From Halioglobus japonicus (GTDB lineage Bacteria; Pseudomonadota; Gammaproteobacteria; Pseudomonadales; Halieaceae), in contig NZ_CP019450.1 in the NCBI RefSeq assembly GCF_001983995.1, positions 558,001 to 622,000 of the forward strand: a DNA stretch of 64,000 nt. The letters run 5' to 3'. This document shows positions 31,069 to 39,031 of the stretch, piece by piece (the stretch's first letter is position 1; the number at the start of each line of letters is the position of its first letter). A program made the translations under genes and the position numbers. Under the pieces are notes generated by a model. It had not been told where the DNA came from. It did not search any database and saw only the letters and a program-made list of their open reading frames with translations.

Positions 31069-31590
31069 AAACCGCCAGAGGGTGGCGCAGACCAGTGCGT
31101 GATCAATGGTTCCGTCCAACAGATATCTGCGCACGTCGGAGATGCGAACCAATTCCACTTCTGTTCTCTCGGTCTCACTGACATGGACTTTGTCGTCGAC
31201 ATCAGTGACATGACCATAAAACGTATGGAGCTTGTTGCCAAACAGCGCTGGGTTGGGATTGAGGACGCCAAGCGAGGTGACTTGATCGACAATGTGCCCG
31301 GTCTCCTCTCGACACTCGCGTATGGCAGCAGCGACAGGCTCTTCACCCACGTCAATCATCCCCCCGGGGATTTCAAGGGTGACTTGCTGGCTCCCATGCC
31401 GATATTGCCTGATCATCACGAGCTCTCCCTGATCTGTTATAGGAACCAGGTTGACCCAATCGGGACTGTCGATTACACAGAACGTGTGCTCTCTCGAGTT
31501 GTAGGGAGAACGCTCGAGCACCTCCATCAGCGTGAAGATGCGTGTTTCACTCAGTACTTTGTCCTGTATCCGCAACCAGTTCTTGATCAT
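31045..31590 (-). CDS. NUDIX hydrolase (ADP-ribose pyrophosphatase-like)
   Basis: Hydrolyses nucleoside diphosphates linked to another moiety. It has 181 residues. The Nudix box is complete: GGMIDVGEEPVAAAIRECREETGHIV (G-x5-E-x7-REuxEExGu). Upstream VNLVPITDQGELVMIRQYRHGSQQVTLEIPGG and the downstream FYGHVTD resemble the ADP-ribose pyrophosphatase subgroup, so ADP-ribose is the likeliest substrate class, by inference. It is intact, unlike the debris to its left, whose last codons it overlaps on the other strand. Confidence 0.88.
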   Translation of the reverse strand: MIKNWLRIQDKVLSETRIFTLMEVLERSPYNSREHTFCVIDSPDWVNLVPITDQGELVMIRQYRHGSQQVTLEIPGGMIDVGEEPVAAAIRECREETGHIVDQVTSLGVLNPNPALFGNKLHTFYGHVTDVDDKVHVSETERTEVELVRISDVRRYLLDGTIDHALVCATLWRFLDQGSGE

Positions 31591-31624
31591 GGGGCTCCTA
31601 CATGATTAACGGCACATGGAACGC

Positions 31625-31837
31625 CTATCGAATGCGCCCGCCCACGGAAATACTGGTGTGAATACCGCTTCCGTAGCCTCGGCCTCCCCAGGAGCTATAG
31701 CCACTGGAGATACCTACACTGCCATAAACCTGAGGATCTGAGCACCCACTCAACGACCCCATGGAGAGAAAGAGTGCGCTGGCGACCAGCGCTTTAGTCA
31801 GCGCCGCAGCACCGAACCTGTTTAGTACCTTTTTCAT
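31625..31837 (-). CDS. Small putative lipoprotein
   Basis: A protein of 70 residues with a lipoprotein signal (ALFLSMGSLSGC, lipobox LSGC with the acylated cysteine near residue 32). A short glycine/serine-rich mature part follows (YGSVGISSGYSSWGGRGYGSGIHTSISVGGRI). No family recognised. Its ATG overlaps the stop of the upstream VOC lipoprotein gene (ATGA-type overlap at 31834-31837), so the two are translated together and may act together at the outer membrane. Confidence 0.7.
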   Translation of the reverse strand: MKKVLNRFGAAALTKALVASALFLSMGSLSGCSDPQVYGSVGISSGYSSWGGRGYGSGIHTSISVGGRIR

Positions 31838-32733
31838 GCGTCGCCTCCCCCCGATGTATTCTTGTCATCCCAGGTCTGCAGTCCAATCCCCGCCCCCGAC
31901 GGCCCGGCAATAATAGCCATATGTCCCTGTGAAGGGCGCTCGGTGACTGGCAACAGCACCTTGCCCCCCAGTGAATCCACTCTCGCGACTACCTCCTCTA
32001 GCTTCGCCTTGTCGGTAATTCGAAGATACTGCAGCCATAGCGAGGGCAGTTCAGCCACGGGGTTGGTACGGATGCCGAAACGGCGCTGGCCCTGGCTGGA
32101 AAGTACCTTATAGTCGACGCGGGCACCCTCGGGGTCCAGCTCGGTCGAGCTTACGCTCAGGGTAGCGAGCCGCTTGTAGAATGCTGCAGCCGCACTGGCA
32201 TCTTCGGCCCATAGCTCATCCCACAGGAAATCACCGGGGCGTATATCTTCACCATCGGCCGGATCACCGGATTGCGTTTGCAATAACGCAAACAGCACAC
32301 CCTGGTTGTCGGCGACAACTGCAATCTCACCGCGGTCGCCCAACGAAGTAGGTGGCGTGTAGACGGTGCCTCCGCCGCTGGTCACAGCGTCCGTGGCGGC
32401 TGCAATGTCATAGACGGAGAGCAGGGACACCCACTGGGAAATATCTGCCGAGGTGGGCAATTGTGTTTGATCGATAAGGCCGCCTACAGGCCGCCCTTCA
32501 TTGTAAATCATGCGGTAGTTGAGGTTGGCGTGCGGCAATGAACGAAATTCCCACCCGAGTAGTTCCGCATAGAAGCGCTCGGTATCCACTGGCGTATCGG
32601 TTAACAACTCGTGCCAGATCACCTTCCCCGCAAGGCGTTCACTGCCGCTACTGATAGCGGGCACATTGATACTGCTCACACTGCAGGCCGCCACAGTCAG
32701 CAACATCGCCAGCCCGCATAATATTCGATTCAT
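31834..32733 (-). CDS. Lipoprotein with two VOC (glyoxalase-like) domains
   Basis: It has 299 residues from the ATG at 32733 (MNRILCGLAMLLTVAACSVSS), which gives a clean lipoprotein signal with the lipobox VAAC; the longer start at 32760 buries it. Two vicinal-oxygen-chelate units follow: WHELLTDTPVDTERFYAELLGWEF (about 50-165) and WDELWAEDASAAAAFYKRLATL (about 180-290). Such pairs occur in cytosolic glyoxalase/extradiol dioxygenase relatives; here the protein would sit in the periplasm on a lipid anchor. Function unknown; a binding or detoxification role is a guess. It lies just downstream of the RND pump gene, with 92 bases between. Confidence 0.82.
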   Translation of the reverse strand: MNRILCGLAMLLTVAACSVSSINVPAISSGSERLAGKVIWHELLTDTPVDTERFYAELLGWEFRSLPHANLNYRMIYNEGRPVGGLIDQTQLPTSADISQWVSLLSVYDIAAATDAVTSGGGTVYTPPTSLGDRGEIAVVADNQGVLFALLQTQSGDPADGEDIRPGDFLWDELWAEDASAAAAFYKRLATLSVSSTELDPEGARVDYKVLSSQGQRRFGIRTNPVAELPSLWLQYLRITDKAKLEEVVARVDSLGGKVLLPVTERPSQGHMAIIAGPSGAGIGLQTWDDKNTSGGGDA

Positions 32734-32825
32734 TCGATGCACCCCCGGATGACCCAGCATTAATAACTATAGGGTATAAAGCCAGGACTGGCGAAATCCG
32801 CTGCCACTCTCTCCCGGTCAAAGGG

Positions 32826-35800
32826 TCACGTTTGTGCGCGCTTTCGTACCAAGCTTTCTACCAACACGTCGCCCCGCGACCACCGCCTGCGCACACTGCC
32901 CCAGCTTTCCCTCAGCGCGTAAGGAAGTGCGAGCATGGCAGGTGTAGCAACCAGGGTCAGGGCTGTAGCAAATGACAATCCAAACACGATCGCCTGCGAC
33001 AGCGGCGACCAGAACATTGCCAGCTCGCCATTGTGGGTCACGGTCTGCGATACCAGATCGATAGAAAGACCAAAGGCCAGGGGCAGGAGTCCACACACCG
33101 TTGTCACTGTGGTCAGGAGCACGGGGCGCATGCGCTGTGCCGTCGCTCTAACGATGACACTGCGAGGGTCCAACTCCGGGTTTTGGTGACGCAGGTGGTT
33201 AAAGGTATCAATCAGGATAATGTTGTTGTTCACCACAATACCCGCGAGAGCGAGGATGCCAACGCCGGTCAGCAGCGCACTGAAAGGCTTGGCAAGAACA
33301 AGTAACCCAAGCAGAACACCAGCGGTCGACATGACAACCGCGAGCAGTATCAACGTGCTCTGATAGAAGCTGTTGAACTGGGTAACAAGCAGGATAAACA
33401 TCAGTGCCAGCGCCAGACTGAACGCGGTGGCCACGAACGCCATGGAATCCGCCTGTTCCTCGTTGGCGCCGCGGAATCGAATTACCAGCCCGGCATCGAA
33501 ATCCTGCTGCTGCAACCACTGATCAATCTCACGCACCATCGCATCCGCCATCACGCCATCATTGACGTCAGCCCGGATAAGCTCCATCGGAACGCCGTCG
33601 ATGCGTTTCAGGGAATCCACTCCCGGACCCGGCTGCACAGACACGAAGTTGCTCAACGGCACCATCCCACTGTCGGTACTGACTCGGAGGGTCTCCATCG
33701 CACTGATTCCGCGCTCGGCGCCGGGATAGCGCACCCTAATATCGACCGCGTCATCCGCATCGTCCGGCCGATATTCACCGATCTTGACGCCATTCGTGAC
33801 CAGTTGCACCGCAAGACCTGCGGAGGAGACGTCAGCACCGTACAAGGCGGCGCGGGTTCGATCGACCTCGACCCGCCACTCGATGGAAGGCAATGCCGCA
33901 CTATCATCGATATCGACCAGTCCAGGCATAGTGTCGAGGTGGGCACGCACACGCGCCATGGCGGGCTCGAGTAATTCTCGTTCTCTTGAAGTGAACTCAA
34001 TCTGGATAGGTTTGCCGACGGGTGGTCCTTTCTCCAACGGCCTGATCTCGATATGGATACCGGCGAGGTGCGATGTCCTCTCCCGGATCTGGCGCATCAC
34101 CTCGTTGCCCTTGATCGCGCGCTGGGATTCGGGGAACAGCTCGAGAAATATCGATCCGATCCTGTCCGACGTGGCGCCGTACTCGCGGACGCCAGAGCCG
34201 GGCAGCATTGTCTGCGTATTTACAAAGCGGATACCCGGCACCTGGAGGATCTCCTGCTCCGCCTCCAACACCAGTTGGTTCACCTCGCTGGCAGACAAGT
34301 TGCCACGGCCGAGAACTGCCACGTTGATAAACTGTGGATCAGAGTCGGAGAAAAAGATCGTGCCGACACCGAATTTGCCATACGCCCAGAAAACGCTACC
34401 CAGCAGGCTGAACGATACCGCCAGTGTTGCGATGGGACGATTGCAAACGAACTTCAGCAACCGCGCGAATTTACCGGTCAGGCCATCCAAGGTCGCCGGG
34501 TCGCCGTTCTCCAGCAACGCCTGGGTCGCCGCCCCACTGTTATAGGTTGACTTCGAACCGCCAAGTAGCGAGCCCAGGACCGGGCCGAACAACAGCGCAT
34601 AAAGCAGGGACCCGACCAGGACAGAGAATACAGTCGTCGGCAGGTAACCCATAAACTGACCGGACACCCCGGGCCAGAACAGCATAGGAAGAAATGCAGC
34701 CAGAGTCGTAGCGGTTGACGCCGTGACCGGCCAGAACATGCGTTTCACAGATTCTGCGTAGGCAGCCTTGTGTTCCATGCCCTCATGCATTTTCCGATTG
34801 GCGTATTCAGTGACCACGATACCGCCATCGATTAGCATCCCCAGCCCTAACAACATGCCGAACATGACCATGAAGTTGAACGTGTAGCCCAAAAGGTAGA
34901 TAACTGTCACCGAGAAGAGCAGTGAAAACGGGATGCCAAGGCCCACGACGAGCCCGCCGCGCAGGCCCATGACGGCCACCACCAACACCATGACAAGGAC
35001 CAGTGCTGTAAGGATGTTGCCCTCGAGCTCGCGCACTTGCAGCGAGGCGAACTCTGCCTGGTTCTGTGATACCACCAACTCGATCCCGGCGGGCAGTCTT
35101 GACCGCGCAGCCTTCACCACCTGCAGGACCTGATCGACGCTGTCGATAACATTGGCGTTGGCGCGCTTGGTTACCGCAATCGATATCGTGTCCTGTCCGT
35201 TGTACCGGGCATAACCCTCACGGTCCTTGAACGTTCGGCTGATCGTGGCCACGTCCCGTAGGGTGACCACGGTGTCGTCCGCTGCCAGCACCGGCAGGTC
35301 GCGCAGGTCCTCCGCGCGCTCCACGACGGCCGGCACCTTCACAGCAAAGCGACCAGCATCCATGTCAACATTGCCCGCGGGGATCAATCGGTTGTTGCGC
35401 TGCAGCGTGGCCAGCAGGCTTTCGGCGGATATTTGGTAGGCATGAAGCGCGTCGGGATTGATCACCACCTCGAGCACTTCCTCGCGGTGGCCCAGCATGT
35501 CTGCACTCAGCACCGAAGGAATTGACTCGATATCATCCTGCAGCGTCAGGGCCGCAGCGTAAACGACGCGCTCTGCCGACCTGTCTCCCAACAGGTTGAT
35601 CGTCAGCATCGGGAAATCGTCCGCAGTGAGCTCCTCCACAAAGGGTTCTTCTGCGGTTGTAGGCAGCTCGGCTTTTGCCCGATCTACGGCTTCCCGGACG
35701 TCCGCCACAGCGATATCGAGGTCGTAGGATACATCGAACTCAACAAAGAAAGAGGCCATTCCCTCGGCGGCGGTGGATTGCAGCTCCACAACACCTTCGA

Positions 35801-36023
35801 GTTTGCGCAACTCCGCCTCCATCGGCTGAACCAGCAAGCGTTCGGCATCCTCGGGAGAAATCCCCTCGTGGATTACGCCGACGTAGAAAAATGGCAACTC
35901 CACATGCGGGTCATTAGCAATCGGCAACGCTGCCCGTGCCAGAACTCCGGCAACTATCAGAACTGCCAACAGGGACAGTGTGGTTCGCGTCCTGCTGAAA
36001 GCAGTTGCGATGAAGCCTCTCAT
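32826..36023 (-). CDS. RND efflux transporter permease (AcrB/MexB superfamily)
   Basis: Inner-membrane proton-driven export pump of 1065 residues. It shows the twelve-helix RND plan: helix 1 near 13-30, two large periplasmic loops (about 35-330 and 560-860) and helices 2-6 and 8-12. Helix 4 holds the proton-relay acidic residues in FGMLLGLGMLIDGGIVVTEYANRKMHEG, of which one Asp and a Glu are visible; the second half has LALAGIVVNNNIILIDTFNHLR. It starts inside the stop of the adaptor gene (overlap 36020-36023). The sequence fits the efflux group that couples to one periplasmic adaptor. No outer-membrane channel gene is nearby, so it probably uses one encoded elsewhere. Confidence 0.93.
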   Translation of the reverse strand: MRGFIATAFSRTRTTLSLLAVLIVAGVLARAALPIANDPHVELPFFYVGVIHEGISPEDAERLLVQPMEAELRKLEGVVELQSTAAEGMASFFVEFDVSYDLDIAVADVREAVDRAKAELPTTAEEPFVEELTADDFPMLTINLLGDRSAERVVYAAALTLQDDIESIPSVLSADMLGHREEVLEVVINPDALHAYQISAESLLATLQRNNRLIPAGNVDMDAGRFAVKVPAVVERAEDLRDLPVLAADDTVVTLRDVATISRTFKDREGYARYNGQDTISIAVTKRANANVIDSVDQVLQVVKAARSRLPAGIELVVSQNQAEFASLQVRELEGNILTALVLVMVLVVAVMGLRGGLVVGLGIPFSLLFSVTVIYLLGYTFNFMVMFGMLLGLGMLIDGGIVVTEYANRKMHEGMEHKAAYAESVKRMFWPVTASTATTLAAFLPMLFWPGVSGQFMGYLPTTVFSVLVGSLLYALLFGPVLGSLLGGSKSTYNSGAATQALLENGDPATLDGLTGKFARLLKFVCNRPIATLAVSFSLLGSVFWAYGKFGVGTIFFSDSDPQFINVAVLGRGNLSASEVNQLVLEAEQEILQVPGIRFVNTQTMLPGSGVREYGATSDRIGSIFLELFPESQRAIKGNEVMRQIRERTSHLAGIHIEIRPLEKGPPVGKPIQIEFTSRERELLEPAMARVRAHLDTMPGLVDIDDSAALPSIEWRVEVDRTRAALYGADVSSAGLAVQLVTNGVKIGEYRPDDADDAVDIRVRYPGAERGISAMETLRVSTDSGMVPLSNFVSVQPGPGVDSLKRIDGVPMELIRADVNDGVMADAMVREIDQWLQQQDFDAGLVIRFRGANEEQADSMAFVATAFSLALALMFILLVTQFNSFYQSTLILLAVVMSTAGVLLGLLVLAKPFSALLTGVGILALAGIVVNNNIILIDTFNHLRHQNPELDPRSVIVRATAQRMRPVLLTTVTTVCGLLPLAFGLSIDLVSQTVTHNGELAMFWSPLSQAIVFGLSFATALTLVATPAMLALPYALRESWGSVRRRWSRGDVLVESLVRKRAQT

Positions 36024-37126
36024 CGAAGCGCGACCTGGTCACCGGACTTGCTGACGAAGACGGGGTCTACAATATCTCCCGGCGCCACGTACTCCTGGCC
36101 CACGGTAATCAAGTTCACCTTGTCCGGCAGGCCAGTGACCCAGACGCCGCCAAAGCCGTCCTCCAGAATATCCACCGGGCTGAAGACAACTCGGTTGGAA
36201 TCGTCAATGGTACGCAACCCCAGCGCTCCCGTGTCGTCCAGACTGAGGAGCGAAGAAGCCACCAGGTGGGCCGGTACTTTCTCGACGCCGATGCTCATCG
36301 TCACTGTCAGGCCAGAGCGGATGCTGTAGTCCCTGTTGTCGACGGTAACTTCCACCGGATACGTCCGGGTCACAGAGTCGCTCTGCGTGCCAACGAACGA
36401 TAATTGGCCAGCGATGCGCCGACCGGCCAGGCTTATCCCTGTCACATCCTGTCCCACGGCCAGATTCTCGACCTCACTCTCTGTGACATCGGCGCGGACC
36501 AGCATCGGGTCAAGCTCGATAAGCCGCACACAGGTTTCCCCGGGCACGGCATAGTCGCCCACGTTCAGGTGCAGATCTTCGACCAATCCGTCAAAGGGCG
36601 CCGTGATCCGAGTCCTCGCCAGATTGAGCTTCTGTCGATGGAGGTGCGCGAGGGCACTCTCCTTGCGCGCCTGGGCATCCGCTGTCGCGACCTCTGACAA
36701 CAGCCCATCATCGCGCAGCTTGCGACTGCCCTGGAGCTCGATACGCGCCGTCTCCAGAGCGGCTTGTGCCTCCTGAACGGCGACGCCTCGATCATCGAGG
36801 GCCAGTTCGCAAAGCAGATCACCCGCCGCCACCTTCATACCCCGTTCCACCGGCCGCGCCACGACACCACCGGCAACTTCTGCCTTCACATCAACCATGC
36901 GCTTGGCCTCGGTTTTGCCGCGCAATATCACATTGCGCGCGCGGAACTCGGCGGCAATGACATTGACTCGAACGCGGCTGAGTCCGCCCGCCGGCACTGT
37001 GCTACCCGCCAATGTGGGGTTGGACGCCTGCGCAGTCGCTGTCTCTTCCACCGTAAAAGTGCCAGCGGCCATCCACAGACCTACAAGGCCCGCGATAACG
37101 GCGGCAGAGATAACGTTTCTGGACAT
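36020..37126 (-). CDS. RND pump periplasmic adaptor (membrane fusion protein)
   Basis: Joins the RND pump to an outer-membrane channel. It has 368 residues from ATG 37126 (MSRNVISAAVIAGLVGLWMAAG), preceded by AGGGGAA, a better start than the ATG at 37183. The N-terminal helix anchors it. The lipoyl/biotinyl-like half-motifs are seen as VDVKAEVAGGVVARPVERGMKVAAGDLLCEL and ITAPFDGLVEDLHLNVGDYAVPG, with a helical hairpin (about 115-170) between. The beta-barrel domain follows. It is the first gene of the pump operon. Confidence 0.92.
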   Translation of the reverse strand: MSRNVISAAVIAGLVGLWMAAGTFTVEETATAQASNPTLAGSTVPAGGLSRVRVNVIAAEFRARNVILRGKTEAKRMVDVKAEVAGGVVARPVERGMKVAAGDLLCELALDDRGVAVQEAQAALETARIELQGSRKLRDDGLLSEVATADAQARKESALAHLHRQKLNLARTRITAPFDGLVEDLHLNVGDYAVPGETCVRLIELDPMLVRADVTESEVENLAVGQDVTGISLAGRRIAGQLSFVGTQSDSVTRTYPVEVTVDNRDYSIRSGLTVTMSIGVEKVPAHLVASSLLSLDDTGALGLRTIDDSNRVVFSPVDILEDGFGGVWVTGLPDKVNLITVGQEYVAPGDIVDPVFVSKSGDQVALR

Positions 37127-37159
37127 GCTGTTCCCCTGGCTACTGATCGGGCTAGAAAA

Positions 37160-37172
37160 TATACGATGTATA
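37160..37172. promoter_or_regulatory. Palindrome upstream of the RND operon
   Basis: The sequence TATAC-GAT-GTATA is a perfect 5-3-5 inverted repeat 34 bases before the adaptor start, in the 190-base gap after the AraC-type gene. It could be a regulator operator or overlap the minus-10 element of the pump promoter. Confidence 0.35.
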
Positions 37173-37318
37173 CGCCTTCCCAATCGGCTCAGACTTCCCG
37201 CGCTTCGGGAAAATTCACTGCTTACCCGGGTCTGCGTCTACGCCGATGAGCGCATTAGCAAAAATCATTCTCCTTCTATGTGGCGATAACTGAGCGCTAC
37301 CTGGCGAGGCATTTACCG

Positions 37319-38932
37319 TCAGCGCGTTCCAGATTCTCTAATTGGCTTTTGCCGATCAATAGGTAACACCGCCTTGAGGCCCTGCGACGCGTGCTTTCGA
37401 TATTTGATCGGGCTTTCCCCCGTAAACTTCTTGAACGCAGAGTAGAAAGTTGATGTGGAATTGAAACCCACTTCTATCGCGATCTTGAGTATGGTGTCTT
37501 TGCATTGTTCGTCTCTAAGCAAAACTTTTGACTCTTCGATTCTCATACGATTAACAAAGTCAAAGAAGTTGACGCCGAATTCACTATTTATCAACTGAGA
37601 CAAATGATTACTCGAGATGCCGATAAATGAGGCCAGCTTAGGCAGAGACAGATCATTATCCTTAAAAATCTTCTGGTCGTGCATTACTGAAGAAAGTCGA
37701 ACTTTGTAAAGATTTTTGTCAGCATCAGACAAGCCCGACCTCTGGTACTTACGTCTCATCGCCGACGAGACATCGACGCCAACTCTTACCGCAGGCGCCT
37801 GCTTTTCTCTGACCTCCTGCTCATCAACGTTCTCATAAAAAACCTGCACGGCATTTATTTTCTCGCCGGTGATCTTGAGGACAATCATGCAGTCGACTGA
37901 AAAAGGTCTTTCTATCCCACAGTGACCTCGACTTACAACTCTAAACACGATGCTGTCGGCTGCCGTAAGCGAAATATCGCTAACATGTTCGACCACTAAA
38001 TCGGGCACACGCGCATACACCTTATCGCAGTACCCAGCCAGGGCATCAAAACCCATCTTTTCGCCCGAGACGGCGTCTTCAAACACTGCATTGTCTGTAA
38101 GCTTGGCAAGCAAAGCGCTCGTGTCACGCTGGCTCCAACACTGGATATAACTAGCCGCAAGATCGACCTGATCGGCAGTGTATGCGTCCAGCACAATGTC
38201 TTCGTAAAAGACCTTGGTGGATAATATTCTCCCGTCTTCGATGTCAAGGATCTCAATACTCTCTTGCTCGAAGTATCGTCCATCTGGCTTATCAAAGCCG
38301 CTGGTGAGCGTTTGAATTAGCACGCGCCTGTCTGAGATCCTGGAGGCATCATCGAGTAGCTCATAGCGCAAATCGGTGCCTTCCCTTAAACAGGATTGAA
38401 TATAGACCGGTAGTTCCTTGCCAAAATAACGCTGCTTTGTAACGGCATCTTCATAGATTCCATTCTCAGTAAAGCAGTCACTAACCTCCGCTGCGTCATA
38501 GTCATTCCAGGATTGTATATATCTCGTAATCAGCGCTCGGTCTTGATCAGTCAGTGAGTCAGCTGACCGCCACTGGTAGAAAGACTTCTCAGACTTTATT
38601 CGACCATTCTCTATCTCAAAAAACTCTGCGCTTTCGACAGCACATGTAGCGCTGTCACCGGCGTTGATCCAAGTTGACAGCACCTGAAGCACACAGCGAT
38701 TCTCTGCCGGGCTGTAGAGTTCATCGACAATTTCAAACTTGAGGTTAGGCACTTCATCCAGTGTGCTCTCAATATATTCTTTAATGACTGCGCCCCGGAA
38801 GGACTCCTTGAGATAGCCGTCATATAGGATGCCATCCTCGCAGAAGAATTCAGCAGCGTCTGTTGCCGCGTGGCGATTCCAGCAATCGAAATATCGGTGC
38901 ACGATACTTCTGAGTTCGTTTTCTGTGGCCAT
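37319..38932 (-). CDS. AraC-family regulator with three SnoaL-like domains
   Basis: A 537-residue transcription factor. The C-terminal part (about 410-515) is a complete AraC DNA-binding domain: LSLPKLASFIGISSNHLSQLINSEFG (first helix-turn-helix) and ILKIAIEVGFNSTSTFYSAFKKFTGESPIKYRK (second, with the typical GF..S.F...FKK..G.SP..YR). The N-terminal 370 residues are three tandem NTF2/SnoaL-like units, each opening with a helix ending in a cysteine or tryptophan motif (VHRYFDCWNRH, ITRYIQSWNDYD, AASYIQCWSQRD) and closing with a GRI..EKSFY- or KVFYED-like strand. SnoaL folds bind or convert small hydrophobic molecules, so they may form the sensing half. It precedes the RND operon on the same strand. 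Confidence 0.85.
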   Translation of the reverse strand: MATENELRSIVHRYFDCWNRHAATDAAEFFCEDGILYDGYLKESFRGAVIKEYIESTLDEVPNLKFEIVDELYSPAENRCVLQVLSTWINAGDSATCAVESAEFFEIENGRIKSEKSFYQWRSADSLTDQDRALITRYIQSWNDYDAAEVSDCFTENGIYEDAVTKQRYFGKELPVYIQSCLREGTDLRYELLDDASRISDRRVLIQTLTSGFDKPDGRYFEQESIEILDIEDGRILSTKVFYEDIVLDAYTADQVDLAASYIQCWSQRDTSALLAKLTDNAVFEDAVSGEKMGFDALAGYCDKVYARVPDLVVEHVSDISLTAADSIVFRVVSRGHCGIERPFSVDCMIVLKITGEKINAVQVFYENVDEQEVREKQAPAVRVGVDVSSAMRRKYQRSGLSDADKNLYKVRLSSVMHDQKIFKDNDLSLPKLASFIGISSNHLSQLINSEFGVNFFDFVNRMRIEESKVLLRDEQCKDTILKIAIEVGFNSTSTFYSAFKKFTGESPIKYRKHASQGLKAVLPIDRQKPIRESGTR

Positions 38933-39031
38933 CGTATATACTACCTACCTATGGGCCCTTGGTTAAACCGAGAAGGTGGGGGGCGCGAGAGGTTCAGCGG
39001 ACCGGCGCTCCATGCGCTCACTTTCCATCAT

